From: an uncultured Lachnospiraceae bacterium
GTDB lineage: Bacteria > Bacillota > Clostridia > Lachnospirales > Lachnospiraceae
Reading direction: 5' to 3'
DNA: 8,458 nt
NCBI GenBank assembly: GCA_902766655.1
Contig: CACXEL010000332.1
Coordinates: 1-8,458, forward strand
Shown here: positions 1 to 5,587 of the stretch, piece after piece
How positions within the stretch are numbered: position 1 is the stretch's first letter
Layout of the letters: every line of letters begins with the position of its first letter
The notes under the pieces: generated by a model
Seen by the model: only the letters and a program-made list of their open reading frames with translations
What the model was told of the DNA's origin: nothing
Database searches by the model: none
Made by a program: the position numbers and the translations under genes

Positions 1-86
1 AGACCCGCCCGCGGATCCTTGTCCGCAGCTGGAGACCCGTCCGGTGCCCTGTCCGAACGCCGTCAGGCCGCCGTATTCCCGCAGGC
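1..86. other. region downstream of prfC, no gene seen
   Basis: This short edge stretch follows the prfC stop codon on the minus strand. It has no ATG, GTG or TTG on the minus strand that could start a further gene inside the window. A small inverted repeat, GCGGA at 11-15 and TCCGC at 22-26 with a 6-base loop, is present but lacks a T-run, so I do not call a terminator. The window edge prevents a firmer reading. Confidence 0.4.
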
Positions 87-1688
87 TCAGGCGGTCTCGC
101 CATCGTCGTCCCAGCCGCCGAACTCGCTGAGGCGCAGGTCCTTATTGCGGTCCAGCGTCATGCCGACGCTCCACTCGTGGGCGAAGAGGAGCAACGGATT
201 GCCCTTCATGTCCTGGACCTTCTTCATATCGCTGGTGCCCTCGAGCCGCTCAACGTCAATCTCGAGCGGGTTCTCGATCCAGCGGATGTACTCGTACGGC
301 AGGGTCTCCATGCGGACCTCCACCTTGTACTCTGTCTCCAGGCGGAAGCGGAGGACGTCCAGCTGCAGTACACCGACCACGCCGACAATGATCTCCTCCA
401 TGCCGGAGCCCAGCTCCTGGAATACCTGGATGGCGCCCTCCTGGGCGATCTCCTCGATTCCCTTGGTGAACTGCTTCCTCTTCATGGTGTCCACCTGACG
501 GACCCTTGCGAAATGCTCCGGTGCGAAGGTGGGGATGCCGCCGAACCTGAAATCTCTTCCCGGCATGCAGACCGTGTCGCCGATGGAGTAGATGCCCGGG
601 TCGAAGACGCCGATAATGTCACCCGCCCAGGCCTCGGAGACCACATGGCGGTCGTCCGCCATCATCTGCTGAGGCTGGGAAAGCCGGGCCTTGCGGTTGC
701 CCTGGACGTGGAAGACTTCCATGTTGGCGTCAAAATGACCGGAGACGATCCGCATGAAGGCCACGCGGTCCCTGTGATTCCGGTTCATGTTGGCCTGGAT
801 CTTAAAGACGAAAGCCGAGAAGTCGTCCTTCAGGGGATCGATCATGCCCTGGTCGGAAAGCCTGGCCAGGGGGGTGGACGTCATTTTCAGGAAATGCTGC
901 AGAAATGTCTCCACGCCGAAGTTGGTCAGCGCCGACCCGAAGAAGACGGGTGACAGCCTGCCATGGCTTACGGCCTCCTGGTCGAAGTCAGCCGAAGCGC
1001 CGTCGAGCAGCTCGATCTCGCTCTCCAGCGTCTCCTGCTCCTCCCCGTCCAGGATGCCCTCCGCAGCTGCCTCGGCTATGGTCAGCTCGCGGATCTCACC
1101 TTCTCTGGTACCCTTCTGGGTATCGCTGAAAATAAGGACCTTCTCACTGTGCCGGTCATAGACACCCTTAAAGGCCTTGCCGGACCCGATGGGCCAGTTG
1201 ATCGGGCAGCAGGGGATACCCAGCTCGTTCTCGATCTCGTCCACCAGTTCAAAGGAGTCCCGGGCTTCCCGGTCCATCTTGTTGATGAAGGTGAAGATCG
1301 GAATGTGGCGCCGCGCACATACCTTGAAGAGCTTCCTGGTCTGGGCCTCCACGCCCTTGGCTCCGTCGATGACCATGACGGCCGAGTCCGCGGCCATGAG
1401 GGTCCGGTAGGTGTCCTCGGAGAAGTCCTGGTGACCGGGCGTATCGAGAATGTTAATGCAGAAGTTGTCGTAATTGAACTGAAGGACCGAGCTGGTGACG
1501 GAGATACCTCTCTGCTTTTCGATCTCCATCCAGTCGGACACCGCGTGGCGGGCCGTGGCCTTTCCCTTGACCGAACCCGCCAGATTGATGGCGCCGCCGT
1601 AGAGCAGGAACTTCTCGGTCAGCGTCGTCTTGCCGGCATCCGGGTGGGAAATGATGGCAAAGGTCCTTCGCTTTTCTATTTCATTCAT
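87..1688 (-). CDS. prfC: peptide chain release factor 3 (RF3), translational GTPase
   Basis: RF3 is a cytoplasmic GTPase that recycles RF1 and RF2 from the ribosome after peptide release. The 533-residue product (E. coli RF3 is 529) shows the GTPase motifs in order: P-loop HPDAGKTT at about residues 15-22, the RF3-type switch I stretch EIEKQRGISVTSS at about 55-67, DTPGH at 82-86 and NKMD at 136-139. RGISVTSS rather than the EF-G form RGITI separates it from elongation factor G. The remaining length fits domains II and III of RF3. The reading frame is open up to a possible ATG at 1745, but I chose the ATG at 1688: the protein then begins MNEIEKRRTFAIISHPD as expected for the family, and an AGAAAGGA-type ribosome binding site lies about 11 bases upstream (1700-1707). 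The ATG at 1745 has only a badly spaced purine run. A 184-base leader separates it from the gene upstream, so it may have its own promoter. Confidence 0.96.
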   Translation of the reverse strand: MNEIEKRRTFAIISHPDAGKTTLTEKFLLYGGAINLAGSVKGKATARHAVSDWMEIEKQRGISVTSSVLQFNYDNFCINILDTPGHQDFSEDTYRTLMAADSAVMVIDGAKGVEAQTRKLFKVCARRHIPIFTFINKMDREARDSFELVDEIENELGIPCCPINWPIGSGKAFKGVYDRHSEKVLIFSDTQKGTREGEIRELTIAEAAAEGILDGEEQETLESEIELLDGASADFDQEAVSHGRLSPVFFGSALTNFGVETFLQHFLKMTSTPLARLSDQGMIDPLKDDFSAFVFKIQANMNRNHRDRVAFMRIVSGHFDANMEVFHVQGNRKARLSQPQQMMADDRHVVSEAWAGDIIGVFDPGIYSIGDTVCMPGRDFRFGGIPTFAPEHFARVRQVDTMKRKQFTKGIEEIAQEGAIQVFQELGSGMEEIIVGVVGVLQLDVLRFRLETEYKVEVRMETLPYEYIRWIENPLEIDVERLEGTSDMKKVQDMKGNPLLLFAHEWSVGMTLDRNKDLRLSEFGGWDDDGETA

Positions 1689-1872
1689 ATATCGGTAATT
1701 CCTTTCTGATGTCCTCTGTCTGTCCGCGGATATGTCCGCCGTCATCTCTTCCGGCAGAAGCCATCAGGTGGGATTCGAACGATCCATGGGTCCAATCCTC
1801 CCGGCCACCCGCTCGGGCTGCCGTCATGTATTGCCGGACGGGCAGGCGCAGGGACCACCCACCCTCTTTCCA
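1689..1872 (-). other. prfC leader / intergenic region with several hairpins and a tRNA-like motif
   Basis: This gap lies between the phosphopantetheinyl transferase stop and the prfC start. It carries an imperfect inverted repeat (CTGCCGTC at 1818-1825 against GACGGGCAG at 1837-1845, one bulged G), a short CCCG-CT-CGGG hairpin near 1808-1817, and GCGGA-tatg-TCCGC at 1726-1739. None is followed by a T-run, so no intrinsic terminator is called. Bases 1767-1780 read, on the minus strand, like the T-loop and 3' T-stem of a tRNA, but no tRNA can be folded. I could not recognise a convincing promoter. It may be a structured 5' leader for prfC or ordinary spacer. Confidence 0.35.
1700..1707 (-). 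promoter_or_regulatory. prfC ribosome binding site
   Basis: The minus strand reads AGAAAGGA about 11 bases before the ATG at 1688. It is the main reason to prefer this start over the in-frame ATG at 1745. The spacing is slightly long. Confidence 0.6.
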
Positions 1873-2466
1873 CTATTGATCCTGCGACGGCACGGGAATA
1901 TCTGCCCCGTCCATCTCCCTCAGGACGATGGTATGCGGACCGGCGGTATTGACGGCTGCATAATACCCCTCCCTCAAGGTAGGAAATGAAAAGCAGCCGT
2001 CCAGCGCGACCCGGTCCAGAGGCACGCTGAAGCCTTCCCCTGTCCTCTTGAGGCGGCTCTCCAGCCTGACCCAGCGGGTATAGAAGAAGTCTTCCCGGTC
2101 CTCCGAGGCAAGGTATGCGGCATAGGACTCCTCATCAAAGATCCGGCGGGCGACCTTATCCGTTGTCCGTCCCGTCCTGACCTGAACGTCCAGGCCCACG
2201 TCCCCGCCAGCGAAGGCGCAGGCGATGCAGCACCCGGAGTGGCTGATGTTGAACCTGATCTCCGGACAGCCGCTGAAAAAAGGCTTGCCGTGAGGGCCTT
2301 CTGCCCTTGTGAGCACTTCGGGGGAAATATTGTATTCGGTGGCTGCCATGTCCACTGCCATGCGCCAGGCAGCCCGGCTCATGGCCCGGCCGTCGGTGCC
2401 CTCCGGGAGGAAGGCGTAGACGAGCAGGACCCTGTCCCCTCCGTCCTGTCCGCCGGTCTTTTTCAT
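1873..2466 (-). CDS. compact Sfp-like 4'-phosphopantetheinyl transferase family protein
   Basis: Proteins of this family move 4'-phosphopantetheine from coenzyme A onto a serine of acyl- or peptidyl-carrier proteins. The 197-residue product shows the family motifs in order: GKP at 60-62, FNISHSG at 72-78 (His76), GLDVQ at 91-95 (Asp93), and WVRLESRLK at 132-140 (Trp132, Glu136, Lys140) followed by TGEGF. Two positions differ from the usual pattern. The second acidic residue of the GxDxE metal motif is Gln95, and the residue before Glu136, normally Lys in WxxKE, is Leu135. It is also somewhat shorter than typical Sfp proteins (about 220-240). The start codon overlaps the gltX stop as ATGA, with only a weak GAGG upstream, which suggests translational coupling to gltX. 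No polyketide, peptide synthetase or carrier-protein gene lies in the window, so the target is unknown. The family call is firm; activity is less certain. Confidence 0.85.
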   Translation of the reverse strand: MKKTGGQDGGDRVLLVYAFLPEGTDGRAMSRAAWRMAVDMAATEYNISPEVLTRAEGPHGKPFFSGCPEIRFNISHSGCCIACAFAGGDVGLDVQVRTGRTTDKVARRIFDEESYAAYLASEDREDFFYTRWVRLESRLKRTGEGFSVPLDRVALDGCFSFPTLREGYYAAVNTAGPHTIVLREMDGADIPVPSQDQ

Positions 2467-3956
2467 GCCTCAGCCGCTGCGGTCAGCTTGTCGATGGCGG
2501 CGCGGATCCTGGTCAGGGAAGCCTCCTTGCCCAGGAGCTCCATAAGCTGGGTGGCACCACCGGGCGTCATGGCCTTGCCGGACACCGCCGTGCGGATGGG
2601 CCACATGACCTGGCCGTTCTTGAGACCGTTTTCAGCCGCGAACTGCTGCAGGAATGCGTACAGTGCGTCGTTGGTATAGTCCTCGAAGGCCTCAAGGGCC
2701 GGGAGGACCTTCTTCAGGACCTCCAGGGAGAGGGCCGGGGTGGTCTTCATTTTCTTGTGGGTGTACATGGAAATGTCATAATCCGGCACCTTCTCAAAGA
2801 AGCCGAGAAGCTCCGGAATGTCGCAGAACGTCTCGATCCGGCTCTTGGCGAGATCCGCAAGGGCCTTCTTGTCCCGGATGGAAGGAGCCGCAGCCTCGAC
2901 GTACGGCATGGCCTTCTCATAGTAGGCGGCGTCGTCCATCTTCTTGATATACTCGCCGTTCATCCACCGGAGCTTGCCGATGTCGAAGACCGCCGGGGAC
3001 TTGTTGATCTTGAGGAAGTCGAACTTCTCGATCAGCTCGTCCATGGAGAGGATCTCGCTGTTGCCCTCCGGGCTCCAGCCAAGGAGAGCGACAAAGTTCA
3101 CGATGGCCTCCGGGAGGAAGCCCTGGTCCAGCAGGTCCTCAAAGGAGGAGTGGCCGCTGCGCTTGGACAGCTTCTGACGGTTCTCGTCGGTGATCAGGGG
3201 GCAGTGAACGTAGACGGGCACTTCCCAGCCGAAAGCGTCGTAGAGGAGGTTGTACTTGGGGCTGGAGGCCAGGTATTCATTTCCGCGGACCACGTGGGTG
3301 ATGCCCATGGTGTGGTCGTCGATGACGTTGGCGAAGTTGTAGGTCGGGAAGCCATCGGACTTGATGAGGATCATGTCGTCGAGTTCCGCATTGTCCACGG
3401 TGATATCGCCGTAATTGACGTCGTGGAAGGTCGTGGTGCCCTCGTGCGGCACGTTGAGACGGATGACATGGGGCACGCCGGCGGCGAGCTTCTCAGCGAT
3501 TTCCTCCTTGCTGAGGCCCAGGCAGTGCTTGTCATACATGGCGAATTCCTTGTCGCCGGCATTGGTCTTCAGGGACTCCAGACGCTCCTTGGTGCAGAAG
3601 CAGTAGTAGGCGTTGCCCTGGGCAATGAGCTGCTCGGCGTACTTCTGATAAATGCCCATCCGGCAGCGGTCAGACTGGACATAGGGGCCATAGCCGCCGT
3701 CCTTGTCAGGTCCCTCGTCGATCGAGAGACCGGCGTACGCCAGCGTCCTGTAGATGATGTCCAGAGCCCCTTCCACGAAGCGCTCCTGGTCCGTATCCTC
3801 GATGCGGAGCATAAAGCTGCCCCCCGCATGTCTGGCGATCAGATATGCGTAGAGGGCTGTGCGGAGGTTGCCGACGTGCATTCTGCCCGTGGGGCTGGGA
3901 GCAAATCTTGTCCTTACATTGTTTCTGGGGTCGATCTTGACTGTCTGATTATCCAT
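2463..3956 (-). CDS. gltX: glutamyl-tRNA synthetase
   Basis: This class I aminoacyl-tRNA synthetase charges tRNA-Glu (and in bacteria lacking GlnRS also tRNA-Gln) with glutamate in the cytoplasm. The 497-residue product has the usual length. The N-terminal signature FAPSPTGRMHVGN (residues 18-30) holds the HIGH-type motif as HVGN, and KLSKR lies at 262-266. A CxC pair (Cys119, Cys121) followed by Tyr141 and Cys145 matches the spacing of the E. coli GluRS zinc site, so a structural zinc is plausible. The C-terminal third fits the anticodon-binding helical domain. The ATG at 3956 has a weak purine-rich site (AAGAGAG) just upstream. The next gene overlaps its stop by four bases. Whether the enzyme is discriminating or also mischarges tRNA-Gln cannot be read from the window. 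Confidence 0.97.
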   Translation of the reverse strand: MDNQTVKIDPRNNVRTRFAPSPTGRMHVGNLRTALYAYLIARHAGGSFMLRIEDTDQERFVEGALDIIYRTLAYAGLSIDEGPDKDGGYGPYVQSDRCRMGIYQKYAEQLIAQGNAYYCFCTKERLESLKTNAGDKEFAMYDKHCLGLSKEEIAEKLAAGVPHVIRLNVPHEGTTTFHDVNYGDITVDNAELDDMILIKSDGFPTYNFANVIDDHTMGITHVVRGNEYLASSPKYNLLYDAFGWEVPVYVHCPLITDENRQKLSKRSGHSSFEDLLDQGFLPEAIVNFVALLGWSPEGNSEILSMDELIEKFDFLKINKSPAVFDIGKLRWMNGEYIKKMDDAAYYEKAMPYVEAAAPSIRDKKALADLAKSRIETFCDIPELLGFFEKVPDYDISMYTHKKMKTTPALSLEVLKKVLPALEAFEDYTNDALYAFLQQFAAENGLKNGQVMWPIRTAVSGKAMTPGGATQLMELLGKEASLTRIRAAIDKLTAAAEA

Positions 3957-3983
3957 TGTTCTCTCTCTTTTCTATTATCATTC

Positions 3984-4000
3984 GGGCGGCACTGCCGTCC
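3984..4000 (-). repeat. compact inverted repeat in the gltX leader
   Basis: GGGCGGCA (3984-3991) faces TGCCGTCC (3993-4000) around a single base, with one G-T wobble. In RNA it would form a hairpin about 28 bases upstream of the gltX start. It is not followed by a T-run. It could influence translation or transcript stability; no function is shown. Confidence 0.4.
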
Positions 4001-4020
4001 CGTGGGAAATGCATACAAAC

Positions 4021-4060
4021 ACCGGTCAAAGCTCTTACGCAATCATCCGACCGGCTTTTT
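4021..4060. terminator. candidate weak terminator after ftsW, or bidirectional hairpin
   Basis: CCGGTC (4022-4027) pairs with GACCGG (4049-4054) around a 21-base loop. On the plus strand the stem is followed by CTTTTT. On the minus strand, the direction of ftsW, an A-run precedes the stem and only GTTTGT follows it. The long loop and weak minus-strand U-tract make termination of the ftsW operon possible but uncertain. Confidence 0.35.
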
Positions 4061-4065
4061 CCCTG

Positions 4066-5235
4066 TCAGGCGAAATCGCTGACCTCCCCCCAGAGGTCCT
4101 GCTGGTTCCGCTTGAAGCGGATCCGGCGGGAGACAGACAGGGCGATGGCCATTTCCACCATGAGGAAAGCGACCGAGGTGCCTCCGTAGCTGATGAAGGG
4201 TAAAGTCACACCGGTCGTAGGAATTATGTTCAGCACAACGCAGATGTTCAGTATGACCTGGAGGGCGATGTGGGCGAAGATTCCCGTCACCATCAGCGAC
4301 CCGAAGAGGTCGGGTGCATTCTGCGCGATGAAGAAGAGGCGGTAAAGGAGGAAGAGGAAGAGAATGATCACGATCAGTCCTCCGAAAACGCCCAGCTCCT
4401 CACAGATGATGGAGAAGATCATATCATTCTGGGCCTCCGGCAGAGACCCCAGCTTTTGAGTGCTGTTACCCAGTCCCTTTCCGAAGAGTCCGCCGCTGCC
4501 GATGGCGTAAAGCGCCTGCATGATCTGGTAGCCGCCGGAATCCGGATAGGCCTCCGGATCCCGCCATACCAGGGTCCGCTGGAGACGGAAGGACCCCCCG
4601 GAGGAGCCCGCGTAATTCCACAGGAACCAGACCAGGACCCCAAGCAGCACGGCTCCAACCGCCACTATGATGAGGAAAGGTTTTGTCTCCGGGTGCGCCA
4701 CGAACACGATCACACAGGCGATGGCCAGGATGATGATGGCCGTCGAGAGGTTATCGGTGAATACATAGGCGCCCAGCGCCAGCAGAAGGCCGGCGACCAG
4801 GGGCGGCACGCACCCCTTCCAGCCCTTGAACTGCCTGCCCAGCATGATGATGATGACCGGCACGCATACAATGGCGGCGATTTTGGCCACCTCCGACGGC
4901 TGGAACTCAATAAAGATCCTCAGCCACCGGCGTGCCCCGTTCCGGGTGACACCCAGCGGGCTCATGACCAGGCCCATCAGGAGCATGGCCACCGCGTAGA
5001 GCGGTATGCTCAGGTACCAGAGGATATGGTAGTCCACCAGAGACAGGACCAGGGCCAGGACCACTGCCGCCGCAGAGATGATTGCCTGATGGACGAACAG
5101 GTACATATCATCGCCGTACTTGACCTCGGCCACGTAAGAGCTGGTGCTGTAGAGCATGACCAACCCGAACGAGACCAGGAGCAGTATCACGGCGACCAGG
5201 TTGTAATCATAATAATCGGTCTTCCGTCTGTTCAA
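4066..5235 (-). CDS. ftsW: FtsW-type SEDS peptidoglycan glycosyltransferase
   Basis: SEDS proteins polymerise glycan strands from lipid II in the cytoplasmic membrane; FtsW acts at the septum with a partner class B penicillin-binding protein. The 389-residue product is highly hydrophobic with about ten membrane segments. Family motifs are clear: VMLYSTSSY in the first helix, NGARRWL then FQPSEVAKIA, the long loop with GYQIMQALYAIGSGGLFGKGLGNS, LPEAQNDMIFSIICEELG containing the catalytic-position Asp271, and PTTGVTLPFISYGGTS near the C-terminus. The loop and PTTGVTLPF motifs favour FtsW or the sporulation paralogue SpoVE over RodA; these two cannot be told apart without genome context. The start codon is TTG at 5235: a stop lies three codons upstream in frame, and the product begins KTDYYDYN as the family does. 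TTG overlaps the stop of the upstream gene (TTGA), so translation is probably coupled, with GAGGAG only two bases before it. Confidence 0.93.
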   Translation of the reverse strand: MNRRKTDYYDYNLVAVILLLVSFGLVMLYSTSSYVAEVKYGDDMYLFVHQAIISAAAVVLALVLSLVDYHILWYLSIPLYAVAMLLMGLVMSPLGVTRNGARRWLRIFIEFQPSEVAKIAAIVCVPVIIIMLGRQFKGWKGCVPPLVAGLLLALGAYVFTDNLSTAIIILAIACVIVFVAHPETKPFLIIVAVGAVLLGVLVWFLWNYAGSSGGSFRLQRTLVWRDPEAYPDSGGYQIMQALYAIGSGGLFGKGLGNSTQKLGSLPEAQNDMIFSIICEELGVFGGLIVIILFLFLLYRLFFIAQNAPDLFGSLMVTGIFAHIALQVILNICVVLNIIPTTGVTLPFISYGGTSVAFLMVEMAIALSVSRRIRFKRNQQDLWGEVSDFA

Positions 5236-5585
5236 GGCTCCTCACCCATGATTTGAAGAAATGTATCCCGGGCCAGGCGTACCTGGACATAATACTGGTC
5301 TGCGTCGCTGAAGCGGCCGGCCCGCAGGGCCTCCACCAGAAGGCACAGAGCCTCATAGAGAGGCGTCAGCCCCAGGTTGCCCGATACCCCCTTGAGGGTA
5401 TGGGCCGCTTCAAAGGCCTCCTTATAATACTGATTATCCATGGAGGCGTCAAGCTTTTCGAAGCTTTCGTCCCCGGTAAATATCTCCAGGCAGGTCCTGT
5501 AGAAACCGTCATCGCCCAGCAGGCGCTTCATGGCATCTTCGATGTCACAGCCCCATGCCCTGAGCTTTTCGACCTTGTCCGTCAT
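5232..5585 (-). CDS. stand-alone histidine phosphotransfer (Hpt) domain protein
   Basis: Hpt proteins carry a phosphoryl group on a histidine and pass it between response-regulator receiver domains in multistep phosphorelays. The 117-residue product is one helical Hpt domain. The diagnostic motif AHTLKGVSGNLGL spans residues 61-73, with His62 as the phosphoacceptor and Lys65 and Gly66 conserved. No kinase or receiver domain is attached and none lies in the window, so its partners are elsewhere. The frame can begin at GTG 5591, overlapping the previous stop as GTGA, or at ATG 5585. I chose the ATG because a GGAG lies eight bases before it, the usual spacing, but only two bases before the GTG. 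The gene overlaps ftsW by four bases. It follows a GlgX-like gene, which makes a three-gene translationally coupled unit. Confidence 0.88.
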   Translation of the reverse strand: MTDKVEKLRAWGCDIEDAMKRLLGDDGFYRTCLEIFTGDESFEKLDASMDNQYYKEAFEAAHTLKGVSGNLGLTPLYEALCLLVEALRAGRFSDADQYYVQVRLARDTFLQIMGEEP

Positions 5586-5587
5586 CG

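Larger units (their letters stand above)
3957..4065 (-). other. ftsW-gltX intergenic region
   Basis: This 109-base gap separates the ftsW stop from the gltX start. It holds a candidate weak terminator next to ftsW and a compact hairpin near gltX, listed separately. A GATAAT hexamer lies just before the gltX ribosome binding site but has no acceptable -35 partner, so I do not call a promoter. gltX may be transcribed from a promoter I cannot recognise here or by read-through from ftsW. Confidence 0.4.

Noticed and set aside
177..1709. Plus-strand open frames opposite prfC
   Set aside because: Antisense shadows of a well-conserved GTPase gene; no ribosome site or family motif.
1755..1835. Possible complete tRNA gene on the minus strand
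   Set aside because: Only the T-loop and its 3' stem look right; the 5' T-stem does not pair, and there is no matching acceptor stem or anticodon arm.
3974..3979. GATAAT-like hexamer on the minus strand as a gltX promoter -10 box
   Set aside because: No acceptable -35 sequence at 16-18 bases, and it would leave almost no leader before the ribosome site.
2757..4082. Long plus-strand open frame opposite gltX
   Set aside because: It is an antisense shadow of a clearly conserved gene in GC-rich DNA; its translation resembles no protein family and it lacks a ribosome binding site.
4270..5256. Plus-strand open frame opposite ftsW, rich in His, Asp and Gln
   Set aside because: The composition is what hydrophobic membrane-helix codons give when read on the opposite strand; no independent evidence of coding.
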